DNA of 64,000 bases from Symbiodinium natans (Eukaryota; Sar; Dinophyceae; Suessiales; Symbiodiniaceae): the NCBI GenBank assembly GCA_905221605.1, contig CAJNDS010000502.1, positions 1 through 64,000 on the forward strand, given 5' to 3'. The translations under genes and the position numbers were made by a program. The notes below the pieces were generated by a model that did no database searches, was not told the origin of the DNA, and saw nothing but the letters and a program-made list of their open reading frames with translations. Positions 21,522-32,479 of this stretch are shown piece by piece (the first letter of the stretch is position 1; each line of letters starts with the position of its first letter).

Positions 21522-22064
21522 TCATATATTCAAAAGTATGACTATTGAAACAAGAAGCGACTTGCGTCCATTTTTCTCTTTGGGAAGCACGTTCTCTGAG
21601 GAGGGGCCATCATCCACATGTCCATCGCAAAGTGCTTGTGCCGGGGAGCTGTGCTTGCTGCGAGCACGCTTGGGAACACGAAGAACTTGTTCCAATTTTT
21701 CTGTTGCCATCTGTGGCCATGGACCGACAAGTCCGACAGGTGATAGACTCAACTGCCGCTGTATGTTGCACATCATCGTGGAGAGCACCGTGCGAGTGAC
21801 CGGCTTCCGAGAGTCGTGGACCTCTATGACATTGTTGGAGATGTTGTAGCGGATGGTCTCGATTTGCGATTGGAGGCTCTCAGGTTGCACTGATGCCATT
21901 ACGCTGGACTCGCTGGACGGGGTCGTCGTCATGGGATCATCGGAGGTCGTAGGTGTTAAGATCATGGTAGCTTGCCCCTTGCCGATGGTGACGTGACCAC
22001 TGACGTTGAAACACGCCATGAAGTCGAAAGGATAGCAGGGCGAGCTGTTGATTTGAACATTCAA
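21522..22064 (-). CDS. Unrecognised ORF at the head of the unit 3 gene set
   Basis: The 180-residue frame begins MNVQINSSPCYPFDFMACF. A middle part is rich in Thr/Ser/Pro (ILTPTTSDDPMTTTPSSES) and is followed by a helix-like stretch (LQSQIETIRYNISNNVIEVH). I recognise no domain. It is the first minus-strand ORF inside the right end of unit 3 and its end meets the coiled-coil frame, with GTAAG on the minus strand near 21510 as a possible donor. It may therefore be one gene with the coiled-coil part. Confidence 0.4.
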   Translation of the reverse strand: MNVQINSSPCYPFDFMACFNVSGHVTIGKGQATMILTPTTSDDPMTTTPSSESSVMASVQPESLQSQIETIRYNISNNVIEVHDSRKPVTRTVLSTMMCNIQRQLSLSPVGLVGPWPQMATEKLEQVLRVPKRARSKHSSPAQALCDGHVDDGPSSENVLPKEKNGRKSLLVSIVILLNI

Positions 22065-22440
22065 GGCTACTCATGCGTTGGGACGCATAATTAACAATGC
22101 CATGAGCTGTACTATATGTTTAATATGATTTAGTAATGTTTGAGTACAGATGCAGAATTTGCTATATACGTAAAGTGATGAAGGTTATTGCCATCAGAGT
22201 CTGTATATATATGTGTAATGTGCATCATGCCATTGTACCAGTACCCGTTATAGATATCGAGTTGCTATATAACTAAATTGTGAAGGATTATTGCTCCCAT
22301 ATAATGTGTGATACCATGAAGTGTTGAGCCCCTACATAATGTGTGATGCTATGTTCTGTATTATATTAATATGATTTAGGATGTAGGAATACATGGGTAC
22401 AGGTATAGAGTTGCTATACAACTGAAATGTTGCGGATTAT
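22065..22440. other. AT-rich leader of unit 3, no gene
   Basis: It has short imperfect repeats: taatgtgtgat (22300 and 22338), gagttgctatatac/aac (22259 and 22410), and a small dyad atgcgttgggacgcat at 22072. It could hold the promoter for the minus-strand gene set, but no specific site is recognisable. Confidence 0.5.
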
Positions 22441-22445
22441 AGCGC

Positions 22446-23062
22446 CCAGAGCCTTTGTACTTAGACGATTTGGGCCCCCAGAGGGCACTTTAAAGTACTT
22501 TAAAGTGCCCCCCGGGGGCCCCGAGAGACAAAGTACAGGGGCACCATTTGTACTTAGACGATTTGGGCCCCCAGGGGGCACTTTAAAGTACTTTAAAGTG
22601 GCCCTGGATCCAAGATCCAAGATCCAAGATTCCAAAAAAACTTTTTGGGGAATCTTGGATCTTGGATCTTGGATCCAGGGCCACTTTAAAGTACTTTAAA
22701 GTGGCCCCCGGGGGCCCCGGGAGACAAAGTACAGGGACACCGTTTGTACTTAGACGATTTGGGCCCCCAGGGGGCACAAGTACTTTAAAGTGCCCCCCGG
22801 GGGCCCCGAGAGACAAAGTACAGGGGCACCATTTGTACTTAGACGATTTGGGCCCCCAGGGGGCCACTTTAAAGTACTTTAAAGTGGCCCTGGATCCAAG
22901 ATCCAAGATCCAAGATTCCAAAAAAACTTTTTGGGGAATCTTGGATCTTGGATCTTGGATCCAGGGCCACTTTAAAGTACGTTAAGGTGGCCCCCGGGGG
23001 CCCCGGGAGACAAAGTACAGGGGCGCCATTTGTACTTAGAAAATTTCGGCCCCCAAGGGGCA
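22446..23062. repeat. Nested palindrome cluster at the right end of unit 3
   Basis: The block tttgtacttagacgatttgg recurs at 22454, 22547, 22743, 22831 and (changed) 23028. Each is followed by a perfect dyad around cactttaaagtactttaaag and ggggcccc-type arms. Two larger hairpins (22600-22682 and 22886-22970) have arms of ggccctggatccaagatcc closing on aaaaaaactttttgggg. The second half (from 22745) largely repeats the first (from 22460) at about 285 bp. It is non-coding. Confidence 0.95.
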
Positions 23063-23154
23063 TTTGAAATGGCCCCCTCCAGGAGCCTCATTAATATTAT
23101 ACATTTTTCTATCTCTCCCCCACCCCACGAGACCAACCTGAGCAATACAAGCTT

Positions 23155-23187
23155 TAAAAAAGGTAGGTCCCGGGGGGGGGGGGTACC
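23155..23187. repeat. Right terminal inverted repeat of unit 3
   Basis: aaaaaaggtaggtcccggg, then a G-run of 12 and gtacc. It is the inverse of 16979-17009. An AT tract follows. Confidence 0.75.
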
Positions 23188-23300
23188 ATATATATATATA
23201 TGTTTCATTTGAGGCTGCGTTTCGGCGCGGCAGACATCTTGCTTAATATCATATATATATATATATATATATACATATATACATATATATATATATAACA
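23187..23300. repeat. AT dinucleotide microsatellites
   Basis: Two (AT)n/(ATAC) tracts, at 23187-23202 and 23248-23297, close the low-complexity block on the right. Confidence 0.95.
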
Positions 23301-23371
23301 GTCTTGTGTGCTGTTGTAAACCTACAGCAAAGCATGGCACACCAACCCCACCAAATCTTACAGTCATGAGG

Positions 23372-24544
23372 TTAAAGCTGGGCATTGCCTTCATTCGCTT
23401 TGGGACCTTCGCTATGTTGTTTGTCGAACACGGCAGAAAAGTCGACGGGCCCCGCGGCAAAGTCGAAGTATTGGTTTTTGCTTCCGTCCGTGCAAGTCCA
23501 TGCTTGGATTTTGTTGCCATTGTAGTCGCCCCCCTCGAACACGTCCATGCAGAGCTTGGTCTCGTCGTTTCTCAGTGTCGTTCGCTCAGCTGGGCGTTTC
23601 CAAAATGTTTGTGACCTGTAGTCACCACAGAACCAAACCTGCAGTGGATATGCCATATCGTCCGCCCACCACGGCTTCGCATTGTGGTTGAAGTCCAGGC
23701 AGTAATTCGGGTCCATGCCGACATGAATGCGGTTGCTGTCTCCCAGGTCATAAACGAACATCTGCTGTTTGTCGCCAGGCTTGCACTCCCAAAGTTCCAC
23801 TGGAAGGCCATTCTTCAGTCCTTCAGGCTGGGAGCCATCCACCTGGAAGCATTTGTTCTGGCCATAAACCCACTTAATCGGAGACTCCACGGCCCAGAAG
23901 GCGAAGAGCTGATCGCCTCGCCAAACATCGCAGTCTCCATACTCCAACAACTGATGCTCCTTCTGTACGCTTCCTTTCACCTGAAGGCACTTGCCATCTT
24001 CGTGCTTCAGGTGGACAGTGCTCTTCTCCGCGTAGCCGTGCATGACCACCTTGACGTTCTGGTCTGGAGACATTGTACACGTGCGGAGCTTCACCGTGCG
24101 ACCGTCCCGCGTCAGGCAAAGACCTGGATCGAATGATCGACTGAAAGCAATTTGACCACCCAGGCTGACCCAAAGCTGGGCACTGTCTTGCGGCCGACAG
24201 CGGTAGGTTTGTACAATCTGGTTTTCATAGGCTCGCGCATAGGGCACATCAAGGCAAAGGTTGGACGCAACAGTCCAGCGAATGTGGAACTCCCGCTTCT
24301 GAAGACGGGCGCCAATAGTGCGTGGGATCTTTTGTGAGAGAGCTCCCAGGGCCGACGTTTGGGCTCTGCCTGCGGGGCTTGCAGGGCCTGCGAGCCCAAG
24401 GAGGCCGAGGCCACAGAGAAGAAGCAGAAGGCACCAACAGCCGCCTTTCTGGCACCTACTGGCTGCGTGGGGCGGAAGTGCCTGCGGCAGAAGCGCCTGC
24501 TCCTCCACACACAGCTCATCGTTCTCGACAGGCTGGGAGGGCAT
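23372..24544 (-). CDS. Membrane-anchored ricin-B-type (beta-trefoil) lectin
   Basis: The single 390-residue frame starts at MPSQPVENDELC. A hydrophobic segment at about residues 35-55 (CWCLLLLLCGLGLLGL) after a short N-terminal tail predicts a type II signal anchor, with the rest lumenal or outside the cell. The remaining 300 residues hold five or six trefoil repeats with the family's LC...D/QxW pattern: CLTRDG, KCLQVKG, KCFQVDG ... VELWEC, YCLDFNHN ... LQVWFC, KLCMDVFEGGDYNG ... IQAWTC. Such domains bind galactose-type sugars; there is no ribosome-inactivating N-glycosidase domain, so this is a lectin only. The gene is outside unit 3, close to its right edge, and has no R repeat downstream. 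It appears intact and intronless in the part seen. Confidence 0.85.
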   Translation of the reverse strand: MPSQPVENDELCVEEQALLPQALPPHAASRCQKGGCWCLLLLLCGLGLLGLAGPASPAGRAQTSALGALSQKIPRTIGARLQKREFHIRWTVASNLCLDVPYARAYENQIVQTYRCRPQDSAQLWVSLGGQIAFSRSFDPGLCLTRDGRTVKLRTCTMSPDQNVKVVMHGYAEKSTVHLKHEDGKCLQVKGSVQKEHQLLEYGDCDVWRGDQLFAFWAVESPIKWVYGQNKCFQVDGSQPEGLKNGLPVELWECKPGDKQQMFVYDLGDSNRIHVGMDPNYCLDFNHNAKPWWADDMAYPLQVWFCGDYRSQTFWKRPAERTTLRNDETKLCMDVFEGGDYNGNKIQAWTCTDGSKNQYFDFAAGPVDFSAVFDKQHSEGPKANEGNAQL

Positions 24545-24559
24545 TCTTCCACGAAGCTA

Positions 24560-25150
24560 CGAAAGGGTCTGGCTAGATCCTGAAAAGGCAAAGCACTGTC
24601 CTGAGCCAGACGTGGACGAGAATGAACATAGGAGTGTTGCAGGCGGGAAGCTATTGACATGCAGCAGCCAACAAACAAAAGGAAGCTGTCAAAAGCCCCG
24701 CGCGGACACAACTACGTACGACTACGGCTACGCCACGCGATGGCGAAAACTCAAAGCCTTGACTCTGTAACCAGCATCTGTGAATGTCCACTTGGTCGCC
24801 GGCGTGAGCAGCTTCAGAGCCAACAGCTGATGGGCCATTGGTGATCCTTGGTGACGGCCAAATCTGTGCAGCTTCAAGCACTCCTGTTCCCGCAACCTCT
24901 GCCTTAGTGCGTCGAGTCGTTTGCTTCGGTGTGTACCCTACATTCTAAGCTTAAACTTTAAACCCTAGAAACCTTAAACCCTCCTCATCCCAAAAACATA
25001 AGCCGCAACTTAATCCAAACTGTCGATGTGCATTCCTCTTAAGCAGGCCCGTCCGGTAGTTTAAACCGCGTTATCTTTTGTTGCTCATACAGGCCCAAGC
25101 ACAGTATATAGGGTCATGAGCACATCTTCTTAAGTACATTCCCAACCTGT
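24560..25150. other. Intergenic, with a short telomere-like tract
   Basis: Degenerate aaaccctagaaaccttaaaccct occurs around 24958-24985. Nothing else is supportable. Confidence 0.5.
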
Positions 25151-25162
25151 AGGTGCCGCCCC

Positions 25163-25262
25163 ATCCCAGAGTATCCCCAGAGAATCCCTGGAACGTCCAA
25201 CCCCAGAGTATCCCCAGAAAATCCCTGGAGTGCCCAACCCCAAAGTATCCCCAGAGAATGAT
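25163..25262. repeat. Tandem repeat, about 38-bp period, 2.6 copies
   Basis: Units begin agtatccccagagaatccct and differ at a few bases. Confidence 0.92.
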
Positions 25263-25494
25263 CGAAGCTAAAATATGTTGTAAATGGCACCTGGGCAACC
25301 CCCTTCCGGGGCCGGGGCCTCTTGCCAAAGCTTCTTCAAAACTACCCGGACACCCCCCAACACACCCCGAACGCCCCCGGACACCCCCGGACAACCTTTG
25401 AGTGAAGGCTGGACAGTGCTGGAACAGCGTGGGCGGACTTGCAGCAAACCCCCGCTGGAAAAAACAAAACCAGACTTTAGGAACTAAACCCAAA

Positions 25495-26645
25495 ATTCAA
25501 ATCTGCAGGGTGGCTTGGGGTGGGCTTACCGCCACGTGGCGTTGCGGGGCCAGTTAAAGGTGAGGCCCCGGAGCCCAGTGAGCAACCCAGAACGTTGCCA
25601 CACCCTAAACCCTAAACCCTGAGCCCTTGTTACCCGAAAACCCTGAGCAACCCTGAACCCTAAGTTCCTTTTAGGAGCCGAGTCCATCTGGCTCAGGTCC
25701 CAGCACGGCAGGCACCAGTGGGCCGAGAAGTATAGGGCCGCCTCAGGGGGGTTGTTTGGAGGGTTTCGGGGATTCGGGGCATTGAAGGGTTTAGGGGTTT
25801 AGGCGTTTAGGAATTTACAAAATGTTTGCTTTCTTGTCAGTTGAATTGAACCTTGGGCTGATGCGACGAAATCACACGATTTCTTGATTCTAATCTCACC
25901 CATGTTCGTGGCGTTTCTTGTCATGAGCGGAAGCGCCAAGACTCAGGTTATTTCATAAACCTGATTCAGTTTTTTGGAAGTGCCACAACCCTTTGTCTCT
26001 GCGAGAGGCGCACGCATGGCCGAGGGCCATTGCTGAGCATGGTGCCTTGCTGAAAGAAGCCATTTGAAATTAGGGTCCCTTTGGGTCCCGATAGAGTACG
26101 CCACCTCATAAACAAGGACCCAAAACAAACGGACCTTATATCGCACACTTGTGGGCTTCCTATCCCCCCTCCCCCTCCCCCTCCCTCTCGAGGGCCCCCG
26201 GCCACGGAGGCACCGGACGAGGCTTGGCCGCTGTGACCTCACAGATTGTCCCTGAATCCGAAGCGCCCCTTGCCCTAACCCCCCAAACCCTTGCCAGGAT
26301 GTTCGGGCCTCACCCACTTGCCCGTAAGAAGAAAACCAGAGTAGCCCCTGATGCATGCAGCAGAAACGGTTGAGGCTGTTGGGTTACGGGTCTTGCGTTA
26401 CAGCGTTCCTGTTCAGGTTATTCTCGCCTCCTGTCTCAAATTACTTTTACTCAACTCCCACTTCCTGTCGCAATTTTTTCTCACTTTGAGAGTTGTTCGG
26501 GAGTGTCAGGTTTAACAGCGAGCGAATGTGCTAAGCTTCGGGTTGGAGACCTGGGGCCAAAACCATTGGCGGATGCTAAGTCATGAAATGCCAGCATGCA
26601 GGAGAGTTTAGTTCAAATTTTGGCATTCTACAGCAGTTCATTCCT
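25495..26645. other. Intergenic, no supportable gene
   Basis: It contains ccctaaaccctaaaccctga near 25603 (telomere-like) and a cccctccccctcccc tract at 26162-26190. Open frames here show no domain or stable composition. Confidence 0.5.
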
Positions 26646-26649
26646 GGAA

Positions 26650-29600
26650 CTGCCACCGCCCTTGCCCAAGTGACCCGAAAACCCTAGCCCCTGCATCCAA
26701 AAACCCTGACGCTTGCAAGGACAAGCCGCTACACCCGGAAGCGGCCCCAGCCGGCTGCAAAAGCACTTTCCCACGGCTCCAAAGCTGTTGGCACCTTTGA
26801 GCTCTTACGAGTACTCTTAGTCCCCCCAGCTGTCCAGCTACTCAGGAAGCTACAACTGTTGTTGTCAAATAAGGAACTTTTCCCCCTTCACCGACGAGCG
26901 CATCTCCGCCCCTGCCTCTCGCAGCGCGGGGGCGTCGGCAGGTGCGGACCTGCTCGGGGAGAAGAGTTAGTGACAGATGTGACAACAAGTGTACTGAAGT
27001 TGACCAAAACATGATGGGCCTTTCCCATTTGAAGATGGCACGGCATATTCGAGGACTGGATCAAAAACTTCTTCGCGCCGTAGGACAATCTTGCACTTAA
27101 ACCCGCAAGAAGTACTTCAGCCACGTCAGCCCAAGCCACAATGGAGAATGCAGGAAGGCGGCCTCACGGAGCTGCAGCGTCAGCCTGGCGAGGCAGAACC
27201 GGCACCCTCCCAAGCTGACCTTCTGAAGCTGCGGAGCCGTGAGCCAAAGCTGCGCAGCTTGATAAATGAATGAAGTGAAATTCTGAGGAGCAGCTTGCGC
27301 CGAATTGTAGAGTCATCCTAGAGATTGCTGCCGAAATCGCGACTGCAGCAGCAGCAGCGAAACACAAGGCTCCAGCGCTGCCTTGCGCGAGCGCGGCAGG
27401 GCCGTGAACAGAACCTTGGGAGAGGTATAATGGTGGCTGAGAGGGAACGATTTGTGATGATTCGTGCCTCATCCCCTCCAGGCCAGACCACCGGACATGT
27501 GAAAGTATCAAACACCCCCCCCCCCCCCACTTCCCTCGGCTGGTTCGCCGGTCCTGTGGGCGGCTTGCTTGAAGCACTCCCGACCCGGAGCAGAAGACGA
27601 CAGGAAATTTACTGAGACACCTTCGATTCGATTCCCATGTTCTCAGAAACTTCTTAAAACTTACCACTCTGCCAAGTCTAAATATCTCCAAAGCCAAGTT
27701 GCCATCACCAGTGCCCAGCCCTCGTATTTGTCGCAGCTGCCTGTGTCTCGATCAAGAGCGCATGCGCAACACATGCTTGTATGCTGACTTAGTCAGCAAA
27801 AAGGCGTTCGAGGCACACAGCGCAATCTCTCCTTCGAAGCTTCTCTCGATTCTGAGGACTGCGCGCAGGGAGAGAGCCAGGACCATTCCTGCACCAAAGA
27901 TGACTGATGAGATGTCCCAAATTTTAACAAACGCCAGCATCCCTAACGCATGCACCATCACACTGGTCTTGACAGAGAACTGACACTGTTCTTTTCACGG
28001 CCAATCACGGAAGAGCTGATCTTGGAAACATTATACAAGTGCCTACGCAGGGACATTCAGTTGCCTGTGTAGCAACGTATTGAGAGAGCGCTGGAGGCTT
28101 CACCTGCTTGCAGGCTATCGTGAGCTGGAACTGGAACGCGCGGCATCTCGGCCCGGATAAATGCCAGTGGGTGAGGGCTTAACGCCGACCCGCCTGGTCC
28201 TTTGTTCGCATGTCAAAACTGGGGCCTGCATCAACTCCAGGCCACTCTAGTCAAGCACAACGGCGATACACCATTGCAGCCTGCGGCGTACTATATTGTC
28301 ATATTGCAGCATTAGTGTTGTATGGAGCCGATGCCTTCGTGAATCGCACTTTGGCGAGACGGAAGCACGGGGAAGGTACCCCAGCGCGCAACCCTTTGCC
28401 CCTCAATTCATCTTCTCCCGATTCTCCTCCCTCAGCTTGGCCAAATGCCGTTCGGGAGCGCCTCATGGCTACGCGCCTTGCCTGCGCCTGATTCTGTGCA
28501 CTCGGGCATGGCAGAACTCGCAGGACGATTTCGGGCAGCCGTTCTTGCTGGCCATGAAGGCACAGGGGCGGCAGCCGAAGTCGCAGAAGCGTGCAAGTGC
28601 TCGGCGTCTTGCGGCTCTCTCTTCCCTCCTTCGCTCCGCCAGCTCCTGCTCCAATTGGCCTTGCAGCAGGTTGCCATTCATGCGTTGAATTCGCCTCCGG
28701 TTCCCCGACCGCTGTCTGCAAGAAGCAGATCCACCTTCCCTACCCTTCCCCTCACCGCGAGCTTGGGGAAGCTGCATTGAATGCCATAGGGGGAAACACT
28801 CAAGGACCTGACGCTGACAGGCCTGGGACAAACCTGGGAGAGGCCTAGGGCGCCGAGGATGCTCAGTACTCGGCGGATCGAGTCCTTAGAACACGAAGGC
28901 AATTGCCTGGACGCCCCTTGCAACTTGCGCCCCTTCACTGGCCGAGGCGGCTGCACGCAAGCGCTACGAGTGGCAGGCAAACTGCACGGAGCTAAGCAAC
29001 CCGCATCGAAGCAAGAGACCCGAACATGTTTAAACACCTTAGCCAGCCGCGGGGTAGCGAAATCATTTCAATCTTGCCGCCACGCTTGCAGCTTGTCTGC
29101 AAAGTTTGGCGTGTCGAAGTCCCTGCCTTGCAACCCTTACTGTGACTGCAACGCTTCACTCCCCGGACCAACTGAGGCCGCGTCCTCGACCCTGCGACTC
29201 TCGCCCCTGCGGCTGCATGCGAGGCCCCTCCTGCTCTGGGTTCAGGTTGTCCATGTCTTCTTTGCGAGTCGGGCAGACCCCGCACTGGGGCGCCGTTTGA
29301 AGAGCTTACCCGACTGGAACAATGCAAGCGAAAACAAGGAATCTGCCCCTGGACGAGCTACAGCTCAAAGGAGCCTTCTCTGAGAGCCAAATCCGAAGGC
29401 AACGGTGATGCACAGGACATACTTGCAAGTTTCGACAGGGCTGGATCAGGACTGGATCTCAAGCTGGGCTGATGTGGGCTGAAGCTTGGCCCGTTGGCTT
29501 GTTGGCCGGAATGGGTTTTTAAGAGCTATGTTCAACAAACCTTAAGCTCGTGGAGCTCTTCGAACTGAGGAAAAGAACCTCCCAAAAAACGGCCCCCCGT

Positions 29601-30385
29601 CTCAGATCCAGGTGAGAGCCGGGGCTCCGTTCTTTGCTGTCACGGCGATCCATTTCCGGCGCACCTCAGCAACACTTCACAGCTCTAAGTCAGGGCCGAG
29701 TCGAAGGGAGTGAAGGCCATCGGCAGATTTGTGCCAAGCGTCTGGGCGTGTCAGCAAAGCTTGGTGGCAGGATGTGCGCCCATTCCAAGAGCCCATTGCA
29801 GCAGTTGGCAAGGACCGCGACAAACGAAAATCAGGTTAGAAACCACGTACTTGTGAAGGAAATGGAGGCAAGCACGAAGCAATGCTCCTACAATCACACG
29901 GAAACGTACGGAAACCTACCGCGCCCAAAAACATGAGAAGCGAGCCTTGACGGGTGGCAACGGCATCCCGAAGACCACGAAACAACAACTGGCAGCAGTC
30001 CCAAGACCCGCCACCACAAAAGGGAAAAAGGCGCTTGTCCATGTAGGCGCTTAAAGGCAAAGGCGCTTACGACGCTTGAGCCAGTTTCCGGTTTTTTGAA
30101 AGGCGCTTGCGCATTGATGTGGGCGTTTACATGCGCCCAGGGAGTACGTGATAGCACATGGATTCAAGCCACATCGAAGCGACAGCACTGGTAATGCAAC
30201 AAAACATCGAACGCAACATCCTTAGTCCTTGAGCTCCGGGCTGCACATGTCCACTTCTCTAAATTAGGGTACCCTTCTCTGGGGGATTTGGCTTGCGAGC
30301 ATCATGGAGAGCTTTATATTTCGGGTACCCAGACACGGCCCATAGGCGGAACCACTCGCCAAATCCACTGCGCAATGTTAGCTCA
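26650..30385. repeat. Segmental duplication, copy 2
   Basis: Matches 81-3754. Offsets drift from about 26556 to 26616 because of indels, but from about 27920 to 28969 no differences from copy 1 were seen by eye. It ends at the junction with dispersed repeat R2. The zinc-finger ORF recurs at 28469-28831. Confidence 0.93.
28469..28831 (-). CDS. CCCH zinc-finger protein (copy in duplication 2)
   Basis: It has the same 120 residues as 1895-2257, including the C-x8-C-x4-C-x3-H finger (RPCAFMASKNGC ... CEFCH) and the basic helix before it. The lack of any difference over the whole frame, while flanks have diverged, suggests either recent conversion between copies or constraint. The start is as uncertain as in copy 1. 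No sign of regulation is visible. Confidence 0.6.
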   Translation of the reverse strand: MSQACQRQVLECFPLWHSMQLPQARGEGKGREGGSASCRQRSGNRRRIQRMNGNLLQGQLEQELAERRREERAARRRALARFCDFGCRPCAFMASKNGCPKSSCEFCHARVHRIRRRQGA

Positions 30386-30570
30386 GGCACCAATGCGCTG
30401 GCAGCAGACTTTCAGCATCCGTGCAAAACTGCGTCAACTCTGCACGGGGCTTTGCACATGCACGGTGCCCGCGCGGCTCTTCAGCCTACTACGACGAATG
30501 TCCGCGACGGGTCAAAACTTCTTGAGACCGTCCCGCTCCTTTGGCGAAACGTGGAGCTCGAAACAAAGGG
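30386..30570 (+). repeat. Dispersed repeat family R, copy R2
   Basis: It joins directly to the end of duplication copy 2, with blocks agactttcagcatccg, ggctcttcagcctactacga and cccgctcctttggcgaaacg. It ends about 45 bp downstream of the peroxidase stop codon (minus strand). Confidence 0.88.
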
Positions 30571-30600
30571 GCTCCCTTGTTCAGCACTGTACATCTCTTT

Positions 30601-32259
30601 TTAGGGCGCCGCAGCCCGTACGTCAGTGAGCTCGTCAGCAGCGTAGCCATTGGACAGCATCTTCTCGTATGCGTCGAAGAACTCCGCCAACCAGGAAGTC
30701 TGGTTCTCTGCAAACTCTTCAACCACGTCGCCCACAGAGAAGTATGCGTCGCCGCAGTCCAGGGAACCCTTCCATTTCCCGTTCCAGCGACCACAGCCCT
30801 GCGGCACCCCGTCATCATTTTGAAACAGCTTTCTGTGCAGACTGAGGTCGCTGGGTAGCATCGTTTCATGAATGCCCGCATCATCGAACTCATGCACGCA
30901 TTGAGGGTTGCAGAAATTCCCCTCCTTCAAGTTTGTGCAGCAGAAAGTGTGGTTCATGACAGGCCTACCGAAACGAGACACTGACCACTTGTCCCACCAC
31001 GCATGGCCAGGAGGGGCATCGCAAGGAGTGCAGGCGACCTTCTTTTTGACTACTTGGAATGGACCGCCATTGGGCAGTTCGCGCCACTCCTCGGCAACCC
31101 ACACTCCAGGAGGATGTTCGCCTTTGATGTCCTTGTAGTTCAGCCTTTTGCCATTCACGACGATGCCGGTCTGGGACCAGTCGCGCTTCAGTGTAAGGAG
31201 CCGGTAGTAGCCATTGTTGAAGATCTTGTGGGAGAACTTCCAGTTATACTTGAAGCATCTTGAAGCCGGAAATTTCTACATGGAAAGTGCCTATCGTGTG
31301 GGCACCCATGATTGCTACGACTTCTCGCCCGCTGAAACCAAAGTTTTTCTTGAAATATGTCAAGGTCTTCCAGCCATCCCCATGCGGATCTGGGTGAGCT
31401 TCACGCTTGCTCGTCATGTAGGACCTCCTCTCGATTCCCTGCAGAGCAGGCTCGAAAGCCTCCTCAAATGGATGCCCGGAGCAGTCTCGGCGGCCTGTCT
31501 TGAAGATGATTTTCCGGGGTGCCGCGACCCTGCAATCTGAATGGCCCCAGCGGGGATGGTATTGACCCTCAGCACCGATCTCGGGAGCGTCGCAAACCTT
31601 GTTGTTCAGCTCCATGGCGACATCCACAGCCACTGTACCTGCGAGGGCCCACAAATCTGCCCGAGACTTATTGGTGCTTTTCAGGGAGGCATCGAGGACA
31701 GGAGTGCCGCTCGGGTAGTCTGTTCTTGTGTAGATGTGCTCGAGCGCCTCAGCGACAACGTGAAATCCGTTGTTGTGGCCGTCGTCAGCGAGCGACGACC
31801 GACTCCCTGCCAATCCAGACAGCCATCGCAGCCACCAGTACCGAAAACAAGACGCACGACCCTGGCAGGACTCGGTCCATAGCGATCTGCTTTTTCGACC
31901 TGGATGTTAGCCTCTGAGATGGCTTTGGCAGGATTTTGCATCATGTTCCGAAGCTTCTTCTTGACCCTCTTAATTTCCACAGCTGTCCAGGGAGCCCCTG
32001 GAGGTGAGGCCATTTCTCTGCCTCTTTCCGTTTCCGAAGCGTGGCCATCCTTGTGGGAGTCATGGAAATCCATGGCCTTGACGGCCTTGACTGCCTCGCG
32101 CTTCTGGATCAGAGTCGTGGGATCTGCGGCGGCAACGTTGCCAGCACTGCCCTCTCCCATGCTGCACTCTGCAGCACGTGCAGAGAGAGGAGCACGAAGC
32201 ATACACAGCACTGACATGGCCACCACTGGGATGGCCAGCACTGAGTGGGTCATAGTCAT
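30601..32259 (-). pseudogene. Secreted heme peroxidase (plant-type superfamily), broken
   Basis: Read on the minus strand: a signal peptide (MTMTHSVLAIPVVAMSVLCM ... ARAAECS, from about 32259), then YGPSPARVVRLVF leading to GGCDGCLDWQG, then DDGHNNGFHVVAEALEHIY, RADLWALAGTVAVDVAM, and the proximal-His block REVVAIMGAHTIG, followed by a cysteine-rich tail to the stop at 30601. The superfamily oxidises substrates with H2O2 using distal Arg/His and proximal His. Here the Arg of RLVF is present, but the His-Asp-Cys expected after it is absent (VFGTGGCDGC). The frame shifts between CLDWQGVG and DDGHNN (about 31795). It shifts again near 31255, where a 10-bp direct duplication (atgcttcaag) interrupts GFK|YNWKFSH. 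The three lesions argue for a pseudogene, though assembly error is possible. An R repeat follows the 3' end. Confidence 0.8.
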
Positions 32260-32479
32260 TGCACCGTACCAATTTCCTACTCTGCCAAATGGCTGTGGGT
32301 TGTTTGAGCCTTTGAGCGGCTTGGACGTGAACTGGACCGCGGTGGGGAGCGCAAAGCTTTGATGAACAAACGGCACGAAGAAGCCGAGGGGCTACCTGTC
32401 ACAGTGAAATAGCTTCAGAGTCTTAAGATTCACCTCGGCCTCCGGCCGAAAGGCCTACTAGGACCCCCCTGCTGATCCG

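Larger units (their letters stand above)
16976..23190. mobile_element. Unit 3: candidate autonomous element with transposase and helicase-like ATPase
   Basis: The ends are inverted: left ctacccccccctcccggg, then acctaccttttt (16979-17009); right aaaaaaggtaggtcccggg, then a G-run and gtacc (23155-23187). The 18-bp cccgggacctaccttttt is exact in both (16992-17009 and 23157-23174 inverted). AT tracts lie outside both ends, so the target may be an AT microsatellite and any short duplication would be hidden in it. Inside, all four ORFs are on the minus strand: 22064-21522, 21520-21047, 20724-18793 and 18600-17263. The termini and cargo together make this the likely autonomous member of the unit 1-3 group (inference). 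Unit 2 and unit 3 abut at 16976-16980 back to back. Confidence 0.6.

Noticed and set aside
23372-24544. Ricin-like toxin
   Set aside because: Only beta-trefoil sugar-binding repeats and a membrane anchor are present; the toxic enzymatic chain is absent.
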